Shown here piece after piece: positions 26,103-35,083 of a DNA stretch of 64,000 nt. How positions within the stretch are numbered: position 1 is the first letter of the stretch; every line of letters starts with the position of its first letter. The DNA is from DATBFX01 sp036558305. Lineage in GTDB: Bacteria > Chloroflexota > Chloroflexia > Thermomicrobiales > UBA6265. Under the pieces are notes generated by a model. It searched no databases, had not been told where the DNA came from, and worked only from the letters and a program-made list of their open reading frames with translations. The stretch spans positions 17,675-81,674 of the forward strand of contig DATBFX010000008.1 of NCBI GenBank assembly GCA_036558305.1, read 5' to 3'. The translations under genes were made by a program, and so were the position numbers.

Positions 26103-26190
26103 GTAGGGGCGGTTCGCCGTGTCCGCCCTCGTGCATGAGCACAATCGGGGAGGGCGGACAGCGCCCAGAGGGCACCCGGTCCGCCCCTAC
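26103..26190. repeat. Palindromic intergenic element, type A, copy 2
   Basis: This 88-base unit has the same arms and orientation as copy 1 at 8817-8905; the central 20-odd bases differ and one arm has GGTTCG where copy 1 has GGACCG. It lies between the phosphofructokinase start and the DUF4132 stop, both on the minus strand, so it could end the DUF4132 transcript or lie within the phosphofructokinase promoter region. Confidence 0.9.
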
Positions 26191-26231
26191 AGAATGATCC
26201 GTCCGAACTCCTTAAGCTCCGATCCGTCGGT

Positions 26232-28847
26232 TCAGCGCTGGATCTGGCGCTTGATGGTCGGGTCGGTGATGGCGGTGTCGCCGGCGAGCAGGAAGGCTTT
26301 GCTGAGGATGATGGTGAGCATGCCGTCGCCTTCGAAGGGGAGGAGGAGACCTTGGGCGGGATCTTTGGCGGAAGCGCCGCGGCTGGGGACGATGCAGAGG
26401 TACTGGTTGTTCGGTTCCATCAGGACGTTGCCGCTGCCGAGGTGGATCTTGTAGGTGCGGAGGTCGCCGCGGACGACGAGGAACTTGTCGGCGAGGGAAC
26501 ACCGTGACGCGATCTTGAGGCGCGGAAGGAGGCGCTCGAGGACGACGCGGCGGGTCCGTGCCGATGTGCTCAGGTCACCGAAGGCGAAACTGTTCCAGTA
26601 ATCGCCGTACCGATCGGCGCCGCGGTCGGCCCAGGTTGGATCGTTCCCGACGCTGGAGACCGCGACGAAGAGATCGACGTCGCGCATCACCTCCGAGAAG
26701 ACGACCGTGGGGATGTCGGTCAACGGAGCCGGCTGTCCCCGACGATCGATGCGCCGAAAGCGGACTTGATCGGTGCTGACATAGAGGGAGACGCCGGCCC
26801 GAGAGAGCGCCGCGTCGGATTCGGGTGCCCCTTCGACCCAAAACTCGACCATCAAGGTCGCTTCGGGCAGCATCAACGTCGGGTTGTTGGCGCCGTCCCA
26901 GGCGCCTTGTAGGCGGTATGCCCAACCGCGTGACTGGCAGAGGGCATGAAGCTGGTGTTGGCGGAGGATGTGTCCGGCGAACCGGTTCGAGTAGGTTTCG
27001 GTGGCCAACTCGGCATCGGTCAAGACGTAGACCTCGCGATGGGCCTGTTTGAATGGCTGGGTGACCGCGTGACGGTCGAGCCAGTCTTGCCACGCCTCGA
27101 CGGTCGTTGCGTCCGCGTCGATCGAGTGCCAGAGGCGAACGCGCGTCTCGTCGGTGATCTCGCCCAGCGGGCGGTCGTCCACGGCGACGATGCTGCCGTC
27201 GTGCCAGGCTCCCAGCGCCCTGTAGTCGCCGGTGCGAAATTGCCAGATCAGCCGGCGGGAAAACCACGAGAGGAGCGGGTGATCCAGATAGCGCTGTCGC
27301 CAGTCGGCCAGCGACCAGGTCCGCTCCGTCAAGAGGAACCGTTCGATGCGGTCGCGTTGCGCAGGGAGCATCTTCCGGACGTCGTCGACCAGTCGCTTCA
27401 ACGCCTTGAGTTCGTCCGGGTGGAGACGCTTGATGTCAGACGGCTCCGACTTACGGGGTTTGCCGTCTGGTCCGTACCACTCGACGTCGACCTGCTGGCT
27501 GCCGACCACGACGATGTCGGCGGCGTAGTCGCCGAACCGGACGCGGCGGCGACCGTCGACGAGGTCGAAGGTGGGGACGGCGAGGTCGTCGAGGTCGTCG
27601 CGGGTCATCCCTTCGCGGTGGGCGGCGGCTTCGAGGGCGGCGTCGATCTGAGACAAGGCGGAGGGTTGCTTGACCCGCTGCCGGAGGCGTTGCAGTTGGG
27701 CGACGCCGTGCAGCCCCGGCATCGCGCCGAGGGCATAGACGCAGGCGTTACCGGCTTTCGTCGAACGCGCGCCGATGTTGGGGATCTTCTTGAAGCACGC
27801 CTCGGCGGCGTCGCCGACGGTCGAGGCGGTGAGGGGATCGTCGTAAAGTACGCAGCACCAGGCGAGTCCCTTGAGGAGATTGCCGTTGCGCTCGCCGACG
27901 ATCGAGGTCGGCATGACGTCGCCCGTGATGTAGACGCGAGACGATGGCAATGTGGCAGTGTCTGGCACGGGTCGAGCGGGTGCGTGCATGAAGGCCAGGC
28001 ACGCCGTCAGGATTTGTCGACTCCGTTCACGGCCGATCGCGTCGATCCGTTCGGCGGCGCGTTTCAACCAGGGTTTCGTCGGTTTGGAGCCGTTCGCGGT
28101 AGCGGCGTAGCGAAGCAGGTCGTGCCAGGCCGCACGGTCGGTGTCGTCCAACGTCGCAAATGCCTCGCACGCGGCGTAACCCCAATCGTCATCGGGTTCG
28201 AAAGGATCCGCTTCGGGTTGGGGACCGGCCAGCATCGAAACGACCAGCGCCAGGGCTTTTCGTTCGTCGGCATAGACTGCCGAGGCGTGACCGGCGATCT
28301 GCAGACGCTGGAGCCCGGCGCGGATTGCCGGCGGCAGACCGTTGTCGGTCACCCAGCGCTCGATGCTCTTGACGATGCTGAGAAGTGGGACCCAACTTCG
28401 CCAGGTTGAGTTGCTTGCCGCGAGAAGCGCCAACATCTGCCGCAGGTCGGCCTCCTCAAAGGGTAGCCGGTGGCGGCAAAGTTGCGGGATGAGCGCCCTG
28501 AGGGCGTAAAGATCGTGCCCATGCACGTGCGCCTCGAGGAGCCTTATCAACCGGTCCACGGCCAAGACGACCGTGGCGGCCTGCAAAGAAGGATCGGTGG
28601 CGAGCAGAGCGCACCCGGCAGGTGTGTCGGCGGGGCGAATCTGCCACGGATAGTGCTGCCCGGAGACGGCGACGGCTTCGAGGTAGTCGGCGAGCAGGAG
28701 ACGTGGTTGGCCATCCCGATTTCCTGCCGGCGACGCGGATTCGGACCTGCCCAGGACCGACGTCACCACGTCCGCGAGTGCCACCGAACACCTCCCAGTC
28801 TGGACTCCAATGGAAGACATCGTCTCGACATTTGCCGCCGACGTCAC
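26232..28847 (-). CDS. DUF4132 (MolR-like) protein with DUF7737-type C-terminus
   Basis: This large 871-residue soluble protein matches the DUF4132/MolR family. Helical repeat-like regions in the first 450 residues are followed by the DUF4132 core (SRRLIWQF, YRLQGAWDG). The C-terminal block (DRYGDYWNSFAFGDLS, then FLVVRGDLRTYKIHLGSGN) is conserved across the family. Some relatives carry a WGR domain; this one does not. The name comes from a supposed molybdate regulator in E. coli, and the real function is unknown. A GTG at 28847 is taken as start, 18 bases after the stop of a small partner gene, with an ATG at 28820 as alternative. Confidence 0.85.
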   Translation of the reverse strand: MTSAANVETMSSIGVQTGRCSVALADVVTSVLGRSESASPAGNRDGQPRLLLADYLEAVAVSGQHYPWQIRPADTPAGCALLATDPSLQAATVVLAVDRLIRLLEAHVHGHDLYALRALIPQLCRHRLPFEEADLRQMLALLAASNSTWRSWVPLLSIVKSIERWVTDNGLPPAIRAGLQRLQIAGHASAVYADERKALALVVSMLAGPQPEADPFEPDDDWGYAACEAFATLDDTDRAAWHDLLRYAATANGSKPTKPWLKRAAERIDAIGRERSRQILTACLAFMHAPARPVPDTATLPSSRVYITGDVMPTSIVGERNGNLLKGLAWCCVLYDDPLTASTVGDAAEACFKKIPNIGARSTKAGNACVYALGAMPGLHGVAQLQRLRQRVKQPSALSQIDAALEAAAHREGMTRDDLDDLAVPTFDLVDGRRRVRFGDYAADIVVVGSQQVDVEWYGPDGKPRKSEPSDIKRLHPDELKALKRLVDDVRKMLPAQRDRIERFLLTERTWSLADWRQRYLDHPLLSWFSRRLIWQFRTGDYRALGAWHDGSIVAVDDRPLGEITDETRVRLWHSIDADATTVEAWQDWLDRHAVTQPFKQAHREVYVLTDAELATETYSNRFAGHILRQHQLHALCQSRGWAYRLQGAWDGANNPTLMLPEATLMVEFWVEGAPESDAALSRAGVSLYVSTDQVRFRRIDRRGQPAPLTDIPTVVFSEVMRDVDLFVAVSSVGNDPTWADRGADRYGDYWNSFAFGDLSTSARTRRVVLERLLPRLKIASRCSLADKFLVVRGDLRTYKIHLGSGNVLMEPNNQYLCIVPSRGASAKDPAQGLLLPFEGDGMLTIILSKAFLLAGDTAITDPTIKRQIQR

Positions 28848-28865
28848 GCGCGCCTGTACCCGCGC

Positions 28866-29261
28866 CTAGCCACCGACGAGTGGGACGAGTTTGAGGAAAC
28901 TCACCCTGGCGTCGTAGCGAAGCTCGATCTCTTCGTCTAAATCGTCGAGTTGCCGGTCGTCGACCAGAATGAGGAATCCGTTGGCCCGAAAACCCCTCAG
29001 CGCCCGCTTGTACTGCTCCTCCCAATCGATCTTCCGCTGCTGGCGGAGGCGGAACCCCCCTTGTGTCCGCTCCGCCCCCTCGGGTTGGACGAGACCTCGG
29101 AAGTACTCGGATTGGCGGGCGTTGTACTCGGCGACCTCCTGGTAGATGCGGGCGCGGATGAGTTCGCGGACGCTCACCCGCTCGTTGAGGAATTCGAGGG
29201 GAAATTCGTTCAGGGTGGTGCCGGTCGCGGTTTCGTCGGCGACGGTGATGAGGGTAGCCAC
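28866..29261 (-). CDS. Hypothetical partner of the DUF4132 protein
   Basis: The 131-residue charged protein (ERVSVRELIRARIYQEVAEY, then a cluster rich in Arg/Gln and an acidic LDDLDEEIEL near the end) has no family I recognise. A GTG with AAAGGAGG eight bases upstream is the start; the upstream ORF extension is not coding-like. It lies 18 bases before DUF4132 and both should come from the promoter at 29352-29380, so it is probably a partner protein. Similar small genes beside DUF4132 are expected but I cannot verify that here. Confidence 0.7.
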   Translation of the reverse strand: MATLITVADETATGTTLNEFPLEFLNERVSVRELIRARIYQEVAEYNARQSEYFRGLVQPEGAERTQGGFRLRQQRKIDWEEQYKRALRGFRANGFLILVDDRQLDDLDEEIELRYDARVSFLKLVPLVGG

Positions 29262-29351
29262 CGAGTTGCCTCCTTTGTCCGAGGTCGATGATCGCGGTTT
29301 GTTGCCGAGCCCGGAATGCCCCAACGGTCGGGTTTCGGTCGGTACGAATAG

Positions 29352-29380
29352 ATCATACGTTCTTTTTGCGGGCCGCGCAA
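29352..29380 (-). promoter_or_regulatory. Sigma-70-type promoter of the DUF4132 operon
   Basis: On the minus strand TTGCGC (29375-29380) and TATGAT (29352-29357) are 17 bases apart, with an A-run in the spacer. A start near 29345 would give an 84-base leader before the GTG at 29261. Confidence 0.5.
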
Positions 29381-29520
29381 GCCGAGCGAACCGCAATCCG
29401 TTTGCGGGGCCCGGCGGGCGCGTGCAAGCTCGGTTGTGCGCCGCGCCCTCTTGACCGATGATGCGTGCCCCAACGAGTTCCCTCGCGTCCGCGACTGATC
29501 GCAATGTCGGAGGATGGGCC

Positions 29521-30879
29521 GTGGCGGCGAGCCGGCGGCAGGTAGCGGATCAACGCTCGAGAATTGGCGCGGAATCTCGCGGCGAATTGAGTGCCGCCGC
29601 CCGGCAGCGAGGTTTGATCGTTCTGCTGGCGGCGACCTTTCTGACCTGGGGCGGCTTCTTCGTCGTCGTGCCGTTGATCGCCGTCCATTACGTCGACGGC
29701 CTGGGGTGGGCGGCGAGCTCGATCGGTCTCGTCCTGGCGGTGCGGCAGTTTACCCAGCAGGGGACGACGACGCTGAGCGGGGCGCTGGCCGACAGGCTGG
29801 GGGCGAAGGGGTTGATCTGCGCCGGGATGTTCGTCCGCGCGCTCGGGTTTGCCATCATGGCGCGCGCCGATACCTTCCCGATCCTGATGCTCTCGGCGAT
29901 CGTCGCGGCGCTCGGCGGCGGGTTGTTCGAGTCGCCCAAGGCGGCGGCGATCGCGACCCTGACGGACGAAAGCAACCGGCGCCGCTTCTACTCGCTGGCC
30001 GGCGTGGTCGCCGGTCTCGGGGTGGCGATCGGGACCCAAGTCGGGGCGCTGCTGATCAGGCAAGACTTCGCGACCGTCTCGCTCGCCGGTGCCGTCGTGT
30101 TCTTCGTCACCTTCCTCCTGGTATTGATCTTCTTACCGGCGGTCCGGGTCGCCACGGAGTCGCACGGTGTGTTTCAAGGGTTTGCGCGGGTCTCACGCGA
30201 CACGCTGTTCGCCGCCTATGTCTGCCTCTTGATGGGTTACTGGTTCATGTCGACCCAGTTCAACCTGTCGCTGACGTTGACGGCGGCAGCGGTGGCCGGA
30301 ACGGACACGGCCGTCGCCTGGGTTTGGGGAGTCAATTCGGCCGCCACGGTGCTGCTGGGTTATCCGCTGCCGCGTCTGGTCGAGCACCGCATCTCGGCCT
30401 ACCCGATGCTCGTCGTGGGAGTCGTCGTGACGGCACTCGGCATGGGGCTCGTCGGCGCGGCCTCGAACGTGCCGGTACTCCTTGCATGCGTTTTTATCAT
30501 CTCGCTCGGATCGGTCCTGGTTCGGCCGGGAGAGCAGACGGTGACGGCGGGGCTGGCGGCACCGGCCGCCCGCGGATCGTACTTCGGGGTCGCTGCACTC
30601 AGCCTGGCGATCGGCGGCGGTCTCGGCAACTACACCGGCGGGTTGATCTACGACTACGGCGAACGCTCCAACATGCCCGCGCTACCATGGTTGGTCTTTG
30701 GCGGGATTGGACTGATTGCCGCGGCGGGGTTGTGGCGATTGGGGGCGAAGATCGATCGTCGGGAGGGTGTGGGCGTGGAAGTCGGCCCTCACCCCCGGCC
30801 CCTCACCCTTCCGAGGGAGAGGGGAGACGACGCGGCGCGCTCCCCCTCGCCCGCGGTCGGGAGAGGGGGCAGGGGGTGA
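29521..30879 (+). CDS. MFS efflux transporter (DHA1-like) with repeat-encoded tail
   Basis: The 452-residue protein has twelve predicted helices and an MFS loop motif between helices 2 and 3 (GALADRLGAKG). It fits the drug:H+ antiporter group. GGAGG seven bases before the GTG at 29521 decides the start; the frame is open to 29458 without a ribosome site. The last 30 or so residues (HPRPLTLPRERGDDAARS onward) are Pro/Arg-rich and encoded entirely by a palindromic element at 30784-30884 that also supplies the TGA stop. Without the repeat the protein would end soon after residue 420. Confidence 0.88.
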   Translation: MAASRRQVADQRSRIGAESRGELSAAARQRGLIVLLAATFLTWGGFFVVVPLIAVHYVDGLGWAASSIGLVLAVRQFTQQGTTTLSGALADRLGAKGLICAGMFVRALGFAIMARADTFPILMLSAIVAALGGGLFESPKAAAIATLTDESNRRRFYSLAGVVAGLGVAIGTQVGALLIRQDFATVSLAGAVVFFVTFLLVLIFLPAVRVATESHGVFQGFARVSRDTLFAAYVCLLMGYWFMSTQFNLSLTLTAAAVAGTDTAVAWVWGVNSAATVLLGYPLPRLVEHRISAYPMLVVGVVVTALGMGLVGAASNVPVLLACVFIISLGSVLVRPGEQTVTAGLAAPAARGSYFGVAALSLAIGGGLGNYTGGLIYDYGERSNMPALPWLVFGGIGLIAAAGLWRLGAKIDRREGVGVEVGPHPRPLTLPRERGDDAARSPSPAVGRGGRG

Positions 30880-30884
30880 GGGCC
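30784..30884. repeat. Palindromic intergenic element, type E
   Basis: The arms at about 30784-30812 and 30857-30884 (GGCCCTCACCCCC type) are imperfect reverse complements around a centre of about 45 bases. The unit overlaps the 3' end of the MFS gene, contains its stop codon in the right arm, and ends 6 bases before the stop of the convergent metallohydrolase gene at 30890. Elements of this general type are widespread in GC-rich genomes. Confidence 0.8.
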
Positions 30885-30889
30885 GGTCG

Positions 30890-33532
30890 TTAGTGCTCCC
30901 GCACTTTCTCGTGCCCGTGCAGCGGCGTGTGGAGGTGCGCCACCCCCTGCTGATGCAGACGCCCGTGGAGCCGGCTGTGCGCCGCTTCGAGCGTCGCCCT
31001 CAATTGCTTGAACCGTTGCGCCTCCGGACGCGGTGCGATCGTGTCGACGTAGGCGATGGCGCCCTCGATCTGTTCGAGGACGGCGACCGCGTCGGGTTGG
31101 CAGAAGATGGGGGCGTCGCCGACGAGGAGTTGGACGGCGCTGGTGTGGGCGGCGACGTCGCCTTCTCTGCCACGGAGACTGCCGCGAACGCGGAGGGCGA
31201 TCCAGGACGATGCCGACACGCGCACCGAAGCGCCGCCCGTCGTCGAGAGCGTGCCACCGACATCGCGTTGTTCGGCGACGAGCCCGCCGACGACGACCTC
31301 GACCTGGTCGATCGGTACCCGCACCGATTCGACCGTCCAGGTGACGTCGACCGTTCCGCCGGACGCGGGGAGATCGATCCGGCTGCCGGCCGGTTGCCCG
31401 TTGACGGCGAATTCGACGAGCGGTCCCACGGTGACGAAGGTGTTGCCGGCGCGCACGGCGTCCGTCCAGTTGCCGTAGTCGAAGGCGCGTTCGCCGAGGT
31501 GGGCGTAGGTGCGGACCCCGCCCAGGAGGGACGAGGCCGACATCTTGTCGGAGCCGCCGACGACCGGGAGGTGGTAGCCGAGGTTGAGGAAGCGGTACCA
31601 ATCGACCAGACCGTACGGGCCGATCTGGTTTTGGTGGGGGTTGAAGGTCATCATCTCGATGGCGTGGATCAGACCGAGGACGACGTCGGCGGCGCGTTCG
31701 CACTGCGGATTCGGGGCGTGGGGCATGACGACGAGGCCGCCCTGGTCGATGCAGCGCGTCGCCCATTCGGCCATCGTCACCTCCTGGGGATCGCCGAGGG
31801 CGGACTCGTCGGGACCGCCGGTGCAGAGCGGGGTGATCATCGCGCCGGAATAACCGAGGAGCGAGATGTGGCCGAGGACCTGCATCCGGTTCTCGCTGCC
31901 GACGCGGACGAGGAACTCGCCGTCGCCGCCGAAGTCGCGGGCGCCGAGGGTGGTGCGACCGTCGAAGTCGCCCACGTTGGTGAACAACTCGCCCCACTGG
32001 CTGGCGAGCAGATTGACGACATTAACCCCCTCGGCCGCGCCTTCGAGGAGGGCGGTCTGGGGACTGAGGAAGTGGACGTGGGTGTCGGCCGTCACCCAGC
32101 CGCGCTCGCGCCACGGCAGGCGCCGTTCCAGCGCGAACGTCAAGTTCTCGGTGTCGGGCTTCACCTCGGCGACCGTGCGAATCGGTGCGATCTCGTAGCC
32201 GCGGGTGATCTCGACGAAGACGCGACCGAGCGGGAGGTCGGCGACGCATTCGCCGGGGATGTAGCAGTACTGGTTGCGGTCGTTGACGAACTCGCCGTAG
32301 TTGTCCTCGAACCAGTACGGATTGACCTTGCGATGGTAGCCGCGCGGCGGCAGGTACTCGCCGTGTTCGCCGTGGAGATGCAGGCGGACGGCGACGGGTT
32401 GTTTCGTGGCCGCGTCGATCACCCGCAACCGGACCGGCCGGTCGGTAGCGGCAATCGGCTCCAGGCGCAACGCGGCCGCGGCGCCGGCACCGTTCGTCGG
32501 CAGAGCCGCCGCAAGAGCGGCATCGTCACCGGTGGCGACGTGGAGCGTGCCCTGGGGATGGCCCGCGTATTCGACGACGACGGCATCGGTCGATGGGGTC
32601 GGCTGCACGTCGGGATCGGGACCGAGCCAGCGGGTTTCGTCGTAGTCGAGCACCGCGCGGGCCGAGATGACGGTGCCGAGATCGAGCCCGATTGCCGGCG
32701 ATTGGTCGTCGGCGTCGAGCTCGTCCAGGTTGTTCAGGGTCACGCCGGCGGGCAGCGACAGTTTCAGCTTTTGGCGAACGCGCCCTTGCAGGGGGTGGTC
32801 GACGAGGGAGGTGAGGGAGATGCCGTAGACCACCGATCGCTCCGCGCGGGGCCGAAGAATCAGGGCGCGGATCGCCTTCTCAGGCGCCGGATTGGGCAAA
32901 GCGTAGAGCCAGAGGTTCTCGTCCCGGTCGCGCCCGGAGTCGACACGGGTTTCCCCTTCGCCGTACGGCGTGCGTGCCTTGCGGTCGAGGCGACGGTCGT
33001 CGGTGGCGGAGTTCCAGACGTGCGGACCGAGCGCCGGTACCGCCGCGAAGGGGCTGGCGCCCCAGACGATGTGTCGCTGTTGGATGGCGAACCGGCGTTG
33101 CACCGGCGTGACGTGCTGGCTGCCGTCGTCGTAGACGAGCACGTAATCGGCGACGTGTGCCCCGAGGTCGTTGGCCGCGAAGACCTCGACCCGCGGTGGC
33201 AAAGGAACCTGCCCGAAGTCCGGCAGCGTGGGCTGGGGAAGATCTTCGACGGCGTGAAGAAAGACGGCGTACGTTGCCGTCGTCGGTTCGATCTCGATCC
33301 GGACCTCGTTGGCCGCTTCCTCCGCGGCGAGGAGGATCACGTTGGACCGATCCCGTTCGCCCAGCGAGAACGGGATCCCTCGGTACGACGTGTCGCCGAA
33401 CGCCCGCTCGACGCTCCAATCGGCGGCACGACCGTCGATCGGTCGCAACCCGCCGTCGAGCCGAGCCCGATCGGCGTTGAAGACACTCGTAAGGGCAAGC
33501 GGTGTGAAGTGGGGAGATGGCGGAATCAGCAT
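30890..33532 (-). CDS. Large CehA/McbA-type metallohydrolase
   Basis: The 880-residue protein has an N-terminal beta-rich half, a carboxypeptidase-regulatory-like segment (RVIDAATKQPVAVRLHLHG, near 365) and a PHP-like catalytic region. That region starts with TADTHVHF, with further His/Asp in GHISLLG, MPHAPNPQCE and VGGSDKM. CehA/McbA proteins hydrolyse carbamates and similar esters, but this long version is more likely to act on a polymer or conjugate. AGGAGG six bases before the ATG gives the start. No clear signal peptide is seen, which is odd for such a domain set. Confidence 0.8.
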   Translation of the reverse strand: MLIPPSPHFTPLALTSVFNADRARLDGGLRPIDGRAADWSVERAFGDTSYRGIPFSLGERDRSNVILLAAEEAANEVRIEIEPTTATYAVFLHAVEDLPQPTLPDFGQVPLPPRVEVFAANDLGAHVADYVLVYDDGSQHVTPVQRRFAIQQRHIVWGASPFAAVPALGPHVWNSATDDRRLDRKARTPYGEGETRVDSGRDRDENLWLYALPNPAPEKAIRALILRPRAERSVVYGISLTSLVDHPLQGRVRQKLKLSLPAGVTLNNLDELDADDQSPAIGLDLGTVISARAVLDYDETRWLGPDPDVQPTPSTDAVVVEYAGHPQGTLHVATGDDAALAAALPTNGAGAAAALRLEPIAATDRPVRLRVIDAATKQPVAVRLHLHGEHGEYLPPRGYHRKVNPYWFEDNYGEFVNDRNQYCYIPGECVADLPLGRVFVEITRGYEIAPIRTVAEVKPDTENLTFALERRLPWRERGWVTADTHVHFLSPQTALLEGAAEGVNVVNLLASQWGELFTNVGDFDGRTTLGARDFGGDGEFLVRVGSENRMQVLGHISLLGYSGAMITPLCTGGPDESALGDPQEVTMAEWATRCIDQGGLVVMPHAPNPQCERAADVVLGLIHAIEMMTFNPHQNQIGPYGLVDWYRFLNLGYHLPVVGGSDKMSASSLLGGVRTYAHLGERAFDYGNWTDAVRAGNTFVTVGPLVEFAVNGQPAGSRIDLPASGGTVDVTWTVESVRVPIDQVEVVVGGLVAEQRDVGGTLSTTGGASVRVSASSWIALRVRGSLRGREGDVAAHTSAVQLLVGDAPIFCQPDAVAVLEQIEGAIAYVDTIAPRPEAQRFKQLRATLEAAHSRLHGRLHQQGVAHLHTPLHGHEKVREH

Positions 33533-33801
33533 CCTCGACCTCCTGCCGACAAGGTGTCGAACCTGCTACGGCGTCGGTGAGCGGACGGCAACGGGGACCC
33601 TCCGAAATCCGAAAGGTGCACGGTAAACATATCAAGATTATGCGGAAGACGCATCGATGTGCGCGGGAGCCTCAGGGGCAGGCAGTCGCATATCATTTAA
33701 GATCAGGTCGATTTGGACGCCATGGGCGGTGCGCCCGAGATCCGCGAGCCATGGGATGAGCTCATCGCGGTGGTGCGCGTTGAGCGGGAGGAGACTGTCG
33801 G

Positions 33802-35058
33802 ATGCATCGTGCGCGTTCGTTGGCGCCGGCCGTGGTGGCGCTGGTAGTAGTCTGGTCGTCGTTGCCGGGTGTGGCGACCACCAGGGCGGTGCCGGCACGC
33901 CAAGACGAGATACCGCTCGATTTAGCGGCGCTCGCCATCTATCCCCAGGACATGGGCACGGACGGTTACGTCCTGATCGATGGCCAGGCCTGCCTGACCG
34001 CGACGGCCTGCGCCAATCCGGTCTTCTTCGGTGCGGAGACGAAGGACTCGCTCACGGCGCAAGGTCTGAACCGCGCCTATGCCCTCGCGCTTGGGCAGTT
34101 CGGGTCGGGCGAGAACCCGTCGGTAGTGCGCACGATGGCGTCGACGATCGCCGAATACAAGAACCCCGGCGGGGCGGGGCAGGGCTTGAAGACCTTTCTT
34201 TCCTGGCTGGCCGACCCGGCTTCGGAAGTGCCGGTATCAGACGACATCGGCAGCGGCGCCCAGATGTTCGACATCCACGGCCCGCTGCCCGGTGACCCGA
34301 ATGCGACGGGTGTGGTGGGACTGCGTTTTCGCGTCGGTTCGATCGTGGCCGGGATCGAGATTCGCGATTACACCGGCAAGGCGCCCTCCCACGCCTCGGT
34401 CGAAAAGTTGGCGAAGAAGGTAGAGTCGCGGATCAAGGCGGAGCAGGACGAACCCGAGTTGGGGGCGCTCGTCGTTCACCACCGCTCCTTCGGGCACGAC
34501 TACTATGTCCATCGGTCCGGCGTCACGGTTCGCACCTATCAACAGAGCGACGATGAGTTCGCGTCGGATAGCGCGGAGTTTCGCGATGCCGCGGTTCAGG
34601 ACGTGTTTTTGAGCCGTCAGACCCTGGCCACCGGTCGAGACGGAAAGTCGATCGACGTCCTGCTCGCCGTGACACTCTATCGCCTATCGAGCGCAACCCA
34701 GGCGTCGGCCTATTTGAACAACGTTTCGACCGCGTTCGCGGAGGAGCGGGAGAGGATCGGCGCACCGACCCAAGAACCGGAAGACCCGCCGTCCGTCGGC
34801 GACGAATCGGTCTGGTTCCTGAACGTCTACACCGACGCTTACCAGGCGATGGGGTTCGTTCGCTCAGGCAACATCGTTGCCCGGATCATTTGGCAACGCT
34901 CCCACGAAGCGAAAGCGAGTGAGGTGGAGAAACTACTCACGTCCGCCGAGCGGGAGCTGCTGCCCGGCGCCGCGTATTCCGCGCAATCACAGGTCGATTG
35001 CATCGAGAATCGTGGCTGTCCGGGTCTGACCAAACTTTCGTCGCGACTCTTGCCGTGA
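33802..35058 (+). CDS. Secreted protein of a family duplicated in this window (copy 1)
   Basis: The 418-residue protein has a typical Sec signal peptide (basic MHRARSL, then a hydrophobic core, cleavage near AVPA). The mature part starts with IPLDLAALAIYPQDMG, has a strand-rich middle (VGLRFRVGSIVAGIEI), then PPSVGDESVWF and a final Cys pair, CIENRGC. The second secreted gene at 39811 shares these blocks in the same order. I recognise no known family. The layout suggests an extracytoplasmic protein with a repeated alpha/beta unit. It precedes the ureohydrolase by 25 bases. Confidence 0.75.
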   Translation: MHRARSLAPAVVALVVVWSSLPGVATTRAVPARQDEIPLDLAALAIYPQDMGTDGYVLIDGQACLTATACANPVFFGAETKDSLTAQGLNRAYALALGQFGSGENPSVVRTMASTIAEYKNPGGAGQGLKTFLSWLADPASEVPVSDDIGSGAQMFDIHGPLPGDPNATGVVGLRFRVGSIVAGIEIRDYTGKAPSHASVEKLAKKVESRIKAEQDEPELGALVVHHRSFGHDYYVHRSGVTVRTYQQSDDEFASDSAEFRDAAVQDVFLSRQTLATGRDGKSIDVLLAVTLYRLSSATQASAYLNNVSTAFAEERERIGAPTQEPEDPPSVGDESVWFLNVYTDAYQAMGFVRSGNIVARIIWQRSHEAKASEVEKLLTSAERELLPGAAYSAQSQVDCIENRGCPGLTKLSSRLLP

Positions 35059-35083
35059 GCGTGGCCGGGAAGGGGAGAGAAGG

